In this document: positions 1-7,031 of the stretch, in pieces
Numbering within the stretch: the stretch's first letter is position 1
Layout of the letters: every line of letters starts with the position of its first letter
Source of the DNA: an uncultured Clostridia bacterium
GTDB taxonomy: Bacteria > Bacillota > Clostridia > TANB77 > CAG-508
Direction: 5' to 3'
NCBI GenBank assembly: GCA_944388645.1
Contig: CALXJO010000009.1
Location: 1-17,325 of the forward strand
Length of the DNA: 17,325 nucleotides
The notes under the pieces: generated by a model
Told to the model about the DNA's origin: nothing
The model's input: the letters and a program-made list of their open reading frames with translations, nothing else
Databases searched by the model: none
Program-made: the position numbers and the translations under genes

Positions 1-824
1 GTTGCAGCACTGTAAAATACTAATTCTTCTTTACTATGGTCACGAAGACGAATATTTTCTTCTTTCATTCCAAGGCTTAATAAGAAGTTCTTACAGAAAT
101 CTTTCCAATATTTAAACCATTCTAAATCTGTACCTGGCTTGCAGAAAAATTCTAATTCCATTTGCTCAAATTCACGTGTTCTAAAAATAAAGTTACCAGG
201 TGTTATTTCATTTCTAAAAGCTTTTCCAATTTGTGCTATACCCATTGGTATTTTCTTTCTGGTGGTACGTGCTACATTTTTAAAATTAACAAATATACCT
301 TGTGCTGTTTCTGGTCTTAAATAAATTTGTGATGAAGAATCTTCTGTTACACCTTGGAAAGTTTTAAACATCATATTAAATTGTCTAATATCTGTGAAAT
401 TAGTTTTTCCACAATTAGGGCAAGGAATTTTGTTATCTCTTATAAATTTAATTAATTCTTCATTGCTCCAACCATCAGCTACAATTTCTTTGCCTTGCTC
501 ATGTGACCATTCTTCTATAAGTTTATCTGCTCTATGTCTTGTTTTACATTCCTTGCAATCTATTAATGGATCTGTAAAACCTGCAACATGTCCTGTTGCA
601 ACCCATGTTTCAGGATTCATTAATATTGCTGCATCTAAGCCTACATTATATTTGTTTTCTTGTATAAACTTCTTTCTCCATGCATCTTTAATATTGTTCT
701 TAAGTTCAGTTCCAAGTGGTCCATAATCCCAGCTATTTGCTAGTCCTCCGTAAATTTCAGAACCTGCGTAAATAAAACCTCTGTTTTTGCAAAGTGCTAC
801 TAATTTTTCCATACTGTCTACCAT
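1..824 (-). CDS. glyS: Glycyl-tRNA synthetase, dimeric (alpha2) type, 3' end cut off by window
   Basis: Class II aminoacyl-tRNA synthetase that charges tRNA-Gly with glycine using ATP in the cytoplasm. The window holds the first 274 codons. The N-terminus has the GlyRS pattern GSEIYGG (21-27) and WDYGPLG (32-38). Two cysteine pairs (C90/C93 and C135/C138) look like the zinc-binding insertion. Class II motif 2 is at about 203-227, with FRNEITPG followed by RTREFEQME. This is the single-chain homodimer type, not the alpha/beta tetramer (GlyQ plus GlyS). The ATG start at 824 has GGAGG seven bases upstream. A second in-frame ATG at 812 has no such site. The T-box leader and promoter directly upstream fit the assignment. 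The catalytic motif 3 and the anticodon-binding domain lie outside the window. Confidence 0.96.
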   Translation of the reverse strand, partial: MVDSMEKLVALCKNRGFIYAGSEIYGGLANSWDYGPLGTELKNNIKDAWRKKFIQENKYNVGLDAAILMNPETWVATGHVAGFTDPLIDCKECKTRHRADKLIEEWSHEQGKEIVADGWSNEELIKFIRDNKIPCPNCGKTNFTDIRQFNMMFKTFQGVTEDSSSQIYLRPETAQGIFVNFKNVARTTRKKIPMGIAQIGKAFRNEITPGNFIFRTREFEQMELEFFCKPGTDLEWFKYWKDFCKNFLLSLGMKEENIRLRDHSKEELVFYSAA

Positions 825-852
825 AATAATTCCTCCTTTAAATTTAAGATTC

Positions 853-896
853 AAAAAAGCTTCCATTCCTAGCAATCTTGCTAGGGACGAAAGCTT
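853..896 (-). terminator. T-box terminator hairpin
   Basis: On the minus strand AAGCTT (896-891) pairs with AAGCTT (862-857), and CCTAGCAA pairs with TTGCTAGG further in. A run of T follows. The 5' arm comes just after the T-box sequence, as required for exclusive antiterminator and terminator folds. Confidence 0.9.
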
Positions 897-1057
897 ATAA
901 CTTACGCGGTTCCACCCTATTTTAAGCATTTTTATGCTTACACCTTAATTTTAAATGTGCTCCAAAGCTCCCCATATATTCTTAATTATTGGACTCACAC
1001 CAAACTCCAACTCTCTTTAAATCTTAAATATACTTTTTCTTTTTCATCGCACTATTT

Positions 1058-1182
1058 GCTAAAAATTAGCTTTTTTTATCTTCTTAGGAAATTCATCCCA
1101 TGTAATGGGTGAATTTTCTTAGAAGATAGTTATGCAAGATTTAGATTTTCTTGTAGCTAAGCTACTTAGAAAATCTTAGTCT
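1058..1182 (-). other. Three stacked hairpins in the glyS leader, 5' of T-box Stem I
   Basis: Between the predicted transcript start (about 1191) and Stem I (1052) the RNA can fold three separate hairpins. Hairpin 1 (1182-1135) has long arms around a GTAGC/GCTAC core with a 3-base loop. Hairpin 2 (about 1130-1079) pairs TATCTTCT with AGAAGATA at its base and CCCA with TGGG at its tip. Hairpin 3 (1070-1058) is GCTAA/TTAGC. None is followed by a T run on the minus strand, so they are not terminators for glyS. A canonical T-box leader begins close to Stem I, so this roughly 125-base 5' extension is extra. Confidence 0.7.
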
Positions 1183-1197
1183 TGTTTTATATTTAAT

Positions 1198-1226
1198 ATA
1201 TTATCACGATTTAAATTTGATGTCAA
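1198..1226 (-). promoter_or_regulatory. Sigma-A promoter of glyS
   Basis: A perfect -35 TTGACA (1226-1221) and a -10 TAATAT (1203-1198) are separated by exactly 17 bases. Transcription would start near 1191, upstream of the T-box leader. Confidence 0.9.
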
Positions 1227-1284
1227 TATTCCATAAATAATTTTGTTATGTTTACTTTTATTATTTTCCATTTTTATTTTATGA

Positions 1285-1363
1285 TTATTCACAGGGCTGT
1301 GGATAATGTGGATAACCCTGTGAATAACTTTGTAGCAAGGGCTATTTTTTTAAGTTTTCCACA
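1285..1363. other. Cluster of five DnaA-box-like nonamers
   Basis: Two perfect boxes (minus-strand TTATCCACA) lie back to back at 1298-1306 and 1307-1315. TTATTCACA is at 1285-1293 on the plus strand and at 1327-1319 on the minus strand. TTTTCCACA is at 1355-1363 on the plus strand. All fit the relaxed TTWTNCACA consensus. An A+T-rich tract follows to about 1440. Such clusters bind the initiator DnaA at origins, titration sites or DnaA-regulated promoters. dnaA and dnaN are not in the window. The genes to the right are transcribed toward the cluster, which is the wrong orientation for a chromosomal origin here. The boxes lie upstream of the glyS promoter, whose -35 ends at 1226, so a regulatory role is possible. 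Confidence 0.75.
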
Positions 1364-1447
1364 TATATTATTGTTAATTCTTTTATGAAAACCTAGTTTT
1401 TTTATATTTAAATTAATTATGTCTATTTTGCAAACATGTTTTCGTAG

Positions 1448-1483
1448 AAAAAAAGGGGCACCGTATCCTTGCGGAACAGTGCC
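1448..1483 (-). terminator. Rho-independent terminator of the 82-codon gene
   Basis: GGCACTG (1483-1477) pairs with CGGTGCC (1463-1457, one G-T wobble), and TTCC pairs with GGAT around a GCAA tetraloop. Seven T residues follow at 1454-1448. It begins 12 bases past the stop codon of the small gene. Confidence 0.88.
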
Positions 1484-1495
1484 TTTGTGGGGCGA

Positions 1496-1744
1496 TTAAT
1501 ATGCCGGGTGGTTTGCAACTTCTGCGCGCTTCCTTGCAGTAGCGCTAATTTCAGGATCTGCGCTCTTACCAAGCTCTTTAAGGAGTGTAACCCAAGTTGC
1601 TTGGCTAAGAATTGCACGGCAGACCTCAAAATCCTGCTTATATTTTAGAGCGATCCAGTACAGATAATCCTGACTGAAGGCTCCTTCCTTAATAAGCTTT
1701 AGAAGTTGGCTTCTTCCTAGCCGCTCCCAACCAATCGCTTCCAT
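1496..1744 (-). CDS. Unrecognised 82-residue protein of high G+C (foreign-looking cassette)
   Basis: I do not recognise this protein. It is soluble, predicted mostly helical, with no signal peptide or membrane segment, and starts MEAIGWERLGRSQLL. The segment DPEISATARKRAEV resembles the turn of a HEAT or leucine-rich-variant repeat, but there is only one weak unit. The ATG at 1744 is chosen because GGAGGTG sits five bases upstream; a longer reading from 1870 would be much more A+T-rich and would run through the promoter. The coding sequence is roughly half G+C by eye, far above its neighbours. It has its own near-perfect promoter (TTGAAT-17-TATAAT) and its own terminator, so it is transcribed alone. 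This suggests recent horizontal acquisition. No integrase or attachment repeat is visible. Confidence 0.75.
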   Translation of the reverse strand: MEAIGWERLGRSQLLKLIKEGAFSQDYLYWIALKYKQDFEVCRAILSQATWVTLLKELGKSADPEISATARKRAEVANHPAY

Positions 1745-1813
1745 GATTTCACCTCCAGAAAATCCTGTGGAAGAGAAAATACAATTCACTACTATGAGCG
1801 ATTTGATATTGTC

Positions 1814-1842
1814 ATTATATTCTAATGATTTTATATATTCAA
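1814..1842 (-). promoter_or_regulatory. Sigma-A promoter of the 82-codon gene
   Basis: TTGAAT (1842-1837), 17 bases, then a perfect TATAAT (1819-1814). It lies about 70 bases upstream of the ATG at 1744. Confidence 0.85.
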
Positions 1843-1879
1843 TACTTTTTTGCAAAATTATTTTTAACAATCTATTTTA

Positions 1880-2170
1880 TTAAAACACAAATATGGCAAC
1901 AATTACCAATATTTGAAGTATTATTATAATTGGAAAACCAATATAAAATCTTGGTTTTTGTGTCTTGTGGTGGAATATATACATTCCTGAAATTGCACCA
2001 ATACTTCCTCCTATTAAAGCTAGAATTAAAAGAGTAGATTCTTTAATTCTCCATTTACCTTTTTGCGCTTTTTTCTTATCTATAAACATTGCTAAAAATG
2101 CTATTAAATTTATTATTATTAAATAAATAATAATGTTTTTAATTGTAAAAATATTATTTAATTCTATCAT
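1880..2170 (-). CDS. DUF1294 family small membrane protein
   Basis: A 96-residue integral membrane protein of unknown function. Three hydrophobic segments lie at about 12-30, 45-65 and 76-95. Between the first and second is the family pattern DKKKAQKGKWRIKEST, and after the second comes GGSIGAISGMYIFHHKTQKPRF. These match the DUF1294 signature (D-K-x-x-A ... W-R-I-x-E-x-x-L and H-K-T-x-K-P-x-F). The ATG at 2170 follows GAGG by five bases. A likely promoter lies at 2259-2231. It is transcribed in the same direction as polC upstream, but a repeat block and this promoter separate them. The 82-codon gene downstream has its own promoter, so this gene is probably monocistronic. Confidence 0.88.
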   Translation of the reverse strand: MIELNNIFTIKNIIIYLIIINLIAFLAMFIDKKKAQKGKWRIKESTLLILALIGGSIGAISGMYIFHHKTQKPRFYIGFPIIIILQILVIVAIFVF

Positions 2171-2230
2171 TTCTTCCTCTTTTTTTATTATTAGTTTAAC
2201 CTAGTTAACAAGTATGTAGTGTGTCTAAGT

Positions 2231-2259
2231 ATTATATTATTCTTAAAAATTAAATTGTA
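2231..2259 (-). promoter_or_regulatory. Probable promoter of the DUF1294 gene
   Basis: A perfect -10 TATAAT (2236-2231) is preceded by 17 bases and TACAAT (2259-2254). The -35 is poor against TTGACA, but the 13-mer AAGATACAATTTA around it (2263-2251) recurs exactly upstream of pyrH, at the same distance from a -10. Confidence 0.55.
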
Positions 2260-2271
2260 TCTTATGTAACC

Positions 2272-2323
2272 TGTCTCCAAAAACACCTAAAAGATGTTTT
2301 TTGAAAGTGTCCCCAAAAACACC
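2272..2323. repeat. Short direct repeat block with internal hairpin, downstream of polC
   Basis: The plus strand carries TGTCTCCAAAAACACC (2272-2287) and TGTCCCCAAAAACACC (2308-2323): 15 of 16 bases match and the starts are 36 bases apart. Between and partly within them AAAAACA (2279-2285) can pair with TGTTTTT (2295-2301). The block abuts the polC stop codon at 2324. It may act as a weak polC terminator or be a remnant of a REP-type palindromic element; no transposase is present. Confidence 0.6.
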
Positions 2324-5300
2324 CTATGCAAATAAGCTTAATTGATTGCTTTGGCTCATTCCTTCTAAGCATCCAGCTTTAGTTAGCATTTCTATAGTAG
2401 ATTTGCCGACTTTTGCACGAATTTTTAAGTCGTCTATGGACATAAAGTCTCCTTCTTCTCTTGCTTCTTGTATACTTTTTGCAGCGACTGTTCCGAGTCC
2501 TGGAATGCTGTTTAGTGGTGGTATTATGCCGTCATCTGTAACTTTAAATTTAACAGCATCAGATTCATAAAGGTCTATTGGTAAGAAATTTATTCCTCTT
2601 TCATACATTTCTAGTACAATTTCTAATACTGAATATGTATCTTGGTCTTTTTTAGTAGCAGATTTTCCAGCAAGTTCTATTTCCTTCATCTTGTTCTTTA
2701 CTCTATCTACTCCATGGCACATTATTTCACTATCAAATGCATCTGCTCTAATTGTAAAATATGCAGCATAATATGCTTTAGGAATATGTACTTTAAACCA
2801 TGCAATTCTAAATGCATTTGTAACATATGCTGCAGCATGTGCTTTAGGGAACATGTATTTTATTTTTTTACATGAGCCAATATACCATTCAGGAATATTA
2901 TATTCTCTCATTGTTTCTTCATGTTGTTTCCATCCTTCTGGGTCTTTTGATGGTTTTCCTTTACGAACAAACTCCATGATTTTAAATGCTTTTTGTGGTG
3001 GCAAACCTTTTTTTATTAAATAAAGCATTATATCATCTCTTGTACATATTGCTTCGTCCAGAGTTATTGTTCCTTCTTGTATTAATGTTTGTGCATTATT
3101 TAACCACACATCTGTACCATGTGATAATCCAGATATACGTATTAACTCTTCAAATGTTTTTGGTCTTGTATCTACAAGCATTCCTCTTACGAATTTTGTT
3201 CCAAATTCTGGTACACCAAAACTACCAACTTCACTATGTATTTGCTCGGGTGTAACTCCTAAAGCTTTTGTTGAGCTAAATATTGACATAGTCTCTTTAT
3301 CATCAAGAGGAACTTTTGTTGGGTCAATACCTGTTAAATCAAATAACATTCTAATCATTGTTGGATCATCATGTCCTAGTATATCTAGTTTTAACAAGTT
3401 TTGGTCTATAGAGTGATAATCAAAGTGTGTTGTAATTATATCTGAGTTTGGATCATCTGCTGGATGTTGAACTGGTGTAAATTCATATATTTCTCTTCCC
3501 TTTGGAACAACAATAATTCCGCCTGGATGCTGACCTGTTGTTCTCTTTATTCCAGTACAACCATATGCCACACGTATTACTTCTGAATTATTAATTGGTA
3601 TTCCTCTTTCTTCATTATATTTTCTAACATAACCCATTGCAGTTTTTCCAGCAACTGTACCAACTGTTCCTGCTTTAAATGTAGTACCTTTTCCAAATAT
3701 TACTTCTGTATATTTATGAGCTTTTGCTTGATATTCTCCAGAAAAGTTTAAGTCTATATCTGGCTCTTTATCACCATTAAATCCTAAGAAAGTTTCAAAA
3801 GGAATATCTATTCCATCTTTTTGAAGCTTATGCCCACATTTTGGACAGTCTTTATCAGGGAGGTCAAATCCATTTTTATAACCATAATCTGTAAAATCTG
3901 AATATTTACAATTTGGGCATCTATAATGTGGTGGAAGTGAGTTAACTTCTGTAATTCCAGTCATATTTGCAACAAATGATGAACCAACAGAACCTCTGGA
4001 ACCAACTATATATCCATCTTCATTAGATTTCCATACAAGTTTTTGTGCAATAATGTACATAACTGAGAATCCATTTTTTATAATAGATGTTAATTCTTTA
4101 TCTAATCTTTCTTCAACTATTTGTGGAAGTGGATCACCATATAATTCATGTGCTTTGTTATACGCAATATCTTTTATTGTCTTTTCACAATCATTAATAT
4201 ATGGTGGGCATTTCTCTGGTGAAATTGGGCTTATTTGCTCACACATATCTGCAACTTTATTTGTGTTGGTTACTACAACTTCATAAGCTTTTTCTTCTCC
4301 TAGATAGCTAAATTCTTCAAGCATTTCTTCAGTTGTTCTTAAATATAATGGTGCTTGGAGGTCACAGTCTGCATAACCTTGCCCTGCTTCTAATATTCTT
4401 CTATAAACTTCATCTTCTGGGTCCATAAAGTGAACATCACATGTTGCAACAACCAGCTTATCTAGTTTTTCACCAAGTGCTACTATTTTTCTATTTATAT
4501 CTCTTAAAGCTTCTACATCTGGTACAACACCATTTCTAACTAAAAACATGTTATTACCAGTAGGCTGAATTTCTAAATAATCATAATCTCTTGCAATTGC
4601 CTCTATTTCATCATCATCTTTACCAAGTTCTATGGCTTGATATAATTCTCCTGCTTCGCAGGCACTTCCCATTATTAATCCTTCAGAATATTGTTTATAG
4701 ATTGATTTTAATATTAATGGTTTTTTATAAAAATAATCTAGATGTGATATTGAAATTAATTTATAAAGGTTTCTTAAACCAATATAATCTTTTGCAAGTA
4801 TTATTGCATGGAAGCTCTTTAATTTTTTATAATTTACTTCTCCACCTGCTACTTTATCAATATCTTCTAATTTTTTTGCACCTTTTTCTTCAAGCATATT
4901 AAGCATTACTCTAAAGACTTTTACTGTTGTGTCAACATCATCTAATGCTCTATGTGCAACTATTACTTCTATTCCTAGATTTTCTGCAATTAATCCTAAT
5001 TTGTATTTTTTGTAATTAGGAAATAATTCTTTTGCAAGTCTTAATGTGTCTAAATATGTATTATCAAGTTTTAACCCAAGTTGTTTTGCATTATATTTTA
5101 AAAATCCAACATCAAAATCTGCATTATGAGCAACAATTACACTATCTCCAATAAAATCTATTACTTTTGGCAAAACTTTATCAATTGTCTCTGCATCTTT
5201 TACCATTTCATCTGTAATATTTGTAACTTCCACAACTCTTTGTGGTATTGGCTTTTCAGGATTTACAAAGCACTCAAATTCATCTATTACTTCGCCTTGC

Positions 5301-6790
5301 TCATTTACTTTCATTATTCCTATTTCTGTGATTTTTTCAGTTCTAAAAGAAAGTCCTGTGGTCTCTAAGTCAAGTACACAGTATGTAGTATGAAGGTCTT
5401 GTCCTTTTGGATTTGATACGCAAGGCACTTTATCTGGAACTAAATAAGCTTCAACTCCATATATTACCTTCATATCAGGATTATTTACACCTAGCATTTT
5501 ATGTGCATCTGGAAAAGCTTGTACACTACCATGGTCAGTAATTGCAATAGACTTCATTCCCCATTTCATTGCTCTTTTTATTAAATCTTTAGCTGGTGTA
5601 ATACCATCCATTGTGCTCATTTGAGTATGCATATGAAGCTCTACTCTTTTTACTGGGCTTCTGTCCATTCTTTCATTTTTCTTTTCTTCTGGTATTTCTA
5701 AAATAGTGTTTGCCAAAATTCCTAATTGCTTAGAATATGGGTCAAATGAAGCATTTCCCGCAACTCTTACCTTTGGTGCATTTTTTAATCTTTTCTTAAT
5801 ATTATCTACCTTTTCAGATGCAGAAAATATTTTACAGTCTATAGTATTTGTACCATCATATACACTAAAAATAATCAAGAACTTACCAGATTTTAGCTCT
5901 CTTGTTTTTATTCCTAAATTTATGTCATCATCTTTTGGATCTAATTCTACTTTTAAAATTTTTCCTTCTATAATTACATTTCCACTATCTACACTGATGT
6001 CTTGAATTTTAGTAATTGCATCTTTTAAATTGATATTTCTACCATATATTAAAGGAGAATCTCCATCTTCTGTCTCTGGTGGTGGAGGAGCTTCTACTGG
6101 CACATTACTTGCTTTTGCTTGTACTTTTACGTTTTGTGCAGGCTGTTTATTATATTTAGGTTTAGCTTGTTGCACAACTTTTTTCTGTGTATTATGTTCT
6201 GAATTGCCATTTTCCTTAGTAAGCTCTAAAATTGTTTCTTTTTCTTGTTTTTCAATATTTTCTTTATATTGAGAAATAGCATTTTCTTCAACATTTTCAA
6301 TATAGTGTATTTGATATTTTTCTCCATATATATTCTGTATTAATCCTGAAAAAACATCATTAAATTTATTACTTTCTAGAAATTCTTTTCCATTTAGAGA
6401 TAAAGTAACAGCTATTTTGTTTTTTTCTATCATAATACTACTATTCTTTAAAAAAGCTTTAGCAATTGGATGTTTGTGTGAGATATATTCTATAATACTC
6501 TCCCATTCTGTAACAATTTTTTGAGATATTTCATCTCTGCTAATTGGTTCTAAATTATAATTTATACTAATTCTTGCTTCTTTTACTTGGAAGCGTTTTT
6601 CTATATATTTTTCTAGTTCTAGAATTTCTTTAATATTAATTAATTTGGTAGATTCTATAACTATTTCTAAAGTATTTAATCTTTTATATAGATTAATTCC
6701 CATTACTTTTGCATTAATTAATTCAAAGCTAGATGAGTTATAATCCTTAAAAACCTCTTTTACAGTTTTTGGTTTCTTAATTTCTTCCAT
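2324..6790 (-). CDS. polC: DNA polymerase III alpha subunit, Gram-positive PolC type
   Basis: Replicative DNA polymerase with built-in 3'-5' proofreading, 1488 residues, near the usual PolC length of about 1,430-1,450. In order: N-terminal PolC domain (about 1-230); a variable linker ending in a PPPP stretch; an OB fold (about 248-370); a PHP domain beginning with HMHT at 386-389 and containing AITDHGSV; an inserted DnaQ-like exonuclease with DLETTG (D474, E476); then PHP resumes and leads to the polymerase core. A zinc ribbon has CPNC at 958-961 and CPKC at 982-985. The palm catalytic motif PDIDLNF gives D1011 and D1013. The C-terminus has a helix-hairpin-helix-like GLGTVAAKSI region. The start at 6790 has only a G-rich GGGGG about ten bases upstream, a weak ribosome site. 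No frameshift was seen. The upstream gap to rseP holds palindromic element A. Confidence 0.98.
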   Translation of the reverse strand: MEEIKKPKTVKEVFKDYNSSSFELINAKVMGINLYKRLNTLEIVIESTKLINIKEILELEKYIEKRFQVKEARISINYNLEPISRDEISQKIVTEWESIIEYISHKHPIAKAFLKNSSIMIEKNKIAVTLSLNGKEFLESNKFNDVFSGLIQNIYGEKYQIHYIENVEENAISQYKENIEKQEKETILELTKENGNSEHNTQKKVVQQAKPKYNKQPAQNVKVQAKASNVPVEAPPPPETEDGDSPLIYGRNINLKDAITKIQDISVDSGNVIIEGKILKVELDPKDDDINLGIKTRELKSGKFLIIFSVYDGTNTIDCKIFSASEKVDNIKKRLKNAPKVRVAGNASFDPYSKQLGILANTILEIPEEKKNERMDRSPVKRVELHMHTQMSTMDGITPAKDLIKRAMKWGMKSIAITDHGSVQAFPDAHKMLGVNNPDMKVIYGVEAYLVPDKVPCVSNPKGQDLHTTYCVLDLETTGLSFRTEKITEIGIMKVNEQGEVIDEFECFVNPEKPIPQRVVEVTNITDEMVKDAETIDKVLPKVIDFIGDSVIVAHNADFDVGFLKYNAKQLGLKLDNTYLDTLRLAKELFPNYKKYKLGLIAENLGIEVIVAHRALDDVDTTVKVFRVMLNMLEEKGAKKLEDIDKVAGGEVNYKKLKSFHAIILAKDYIGLRNLYKLISISHLDYFYKKPLILKSIYKQYSEGLIMGSACEAGELYQAIELGKDDDEIEAIARDYDYLEIQPTGNNMFLVRNGVVPDVEALRDINRKIVALGEKLDKLVVATCDVHFMDPEDEVYRRILEAGQGYADCDLQAPLYLRTTEEMLEEFSYLGEEKAYEVVVTNTNKVADMCEQISPISPEKCPPYINDCEKTIKDIAYNKAHELYGDPLPQIVEERLDKELTSIIKNGFSVMYIIAQKLVWKSNEDGYIVGSRGSVGSSFVANMTGITEVNSLPPHYRCPNCKYSDFTDYGYKNGFDLPDKDCPKCGHKLQKDGIDIPFETFLGFNGDKEPDIDLNFSGEYQAKAHKYTEVIFGKGTTFKAGTVGTVAGKTAMGYVRKYNEERGIPINNSEVIRVAYGCTGIKRTTGQHPGGIIVVPKGREIYEFTPVQHPADDPNSDIITTHFDYHSIDQNLLKLDILGHDDPTMIRMLFDLTGIDPTKVPLDDKETMSIFSSTKALGVTPEQIHSEVGSFGVPEFGTKFVRGMLVDTRPKTFEELIRISGLSHGTDVWLNNAQTLIQEGTITLDEAICTRDDIMLYLIKKGLPPQKAFKIMEFVRKGKPSKDPEGWKQHEETMREYNIPEWYIGSCKKIKYMFPKAHAAAYVTNAFRIAWFKVHIPKAYYAAYFTIRADAFDSEIMCHGVDRVKNKMKEIELAGKSATKKDQDTYSVLEIVLEMYERGINFLPIDLYESDAVKFKVTDDGIIPPLNSIPGLGTVAAKSIQEAREEGDFMSIDDLKIRAKVGKSTIEMLTKAGCLEGMSQSNQLSLFA

Positions 6791-6882
6791 TTAAAATGCC
6801 CCCAATTTTACAATTCCAACTATTTATCTAAAAATTTATATAATTCATAGATAATTTGTAGCCATTTTGAATTTAATTTAAG

Positions 6883-6983
6883 GAAAATTATATATTTTTG
6901 CAGAATTTTTCGTCTTCGCGCAGCAATTTGGAGCGTAAGCTCCAGCAAGAAGCGATAAAATTCGAAAAAATATATAATTTTTC
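6883..6983. repeat. Palindromic repeat element, copy A (about 101 bp)
   Basis: Terminal inverted arms GAAAATTATATATTTTT (6883-6899) and AAAAATATATAATTTTTC (6966-6983) match except for one extra base. Inner arms AGAATTTTTCG and CGATAAAATTCG also pair. The centre is G+C-richer and ends in a perfect GGAGC-GTAA-GCTCC hairpin. The whole element can fold into one long stem as DNA or RNA. It is related in arms, size and right-hand core to copy B at 11325-11424. It lies between rseP and polC and encodes no protein. The remainder of the 240-base gap is plain A+T-rich sequence in which I see no convincing promoter. Confidence 0.8.
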
Positions 6984-7031
6984 TATATAATTTCACAAAA
7001 TAAATTAGTTATAAAATGTAATTCATTTTAC

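Larger units (their letters stand above)
853..1191 (-). promoter_or_regulatory. T-box riboswitch leader of glyS (tRNA-Gly sensing)
   Basis: This leader reads uncharged tRNA-Gly and switches between termination and readthrough. The T-box sequence AGGGTGGAACCGCG lies at 918-905 on the minus strand. Its UGGA would pair with the UCCA 3' end of tRNA-Gly, so the base facing the discriminator is the one expected for glycine. Stem I runs from about 1052 to 957 and closes with GTGC/GCAC. It carries AGAGAG and GTGTGAG apical motifs. On its 3' side an internal loop GGGGAG (973-968) between paired arms holds a glycine codon, most likely GGA. Stem III is AAGCAT/ATGCTT at 940-923. The terminator stem follows at 896-853. 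The specifier reading is inference from manual folding. Confidence 0.93.

Noticed and set aside
394..726. Plus-strand open frame of 110 codons
   Set aside because: It is antisense to the clearly coding glycyl-tRNA synthetase and has no ribosome site or recognisable domain.
1285..1440. Chromosomal origin of replication
   Set aside because: DnaA boxes and an A+T-rich tract are present, but dnaA/dnaN are absent and the gene orientation does not switch at this point; polC and ribosomal genes to the right would be head-on to a fork leaving here. Kept only as a DnaA-box cluster.
1496..1870. Longer 124-residue version of the small high-G+C gene
   Set aside because: The added 42 codons are A+T-rich, cover the promoter TTGAAT-17-TATAAT and have no ribosome site; the ATG at 1744 has GGAGGTG.
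6790..7031. Promoter directly in front of polC
   Set aside because: Only weak candidates such as TTCAAA-16-TATGAA were seen; the region is too A+T-rich to support a call by eye.
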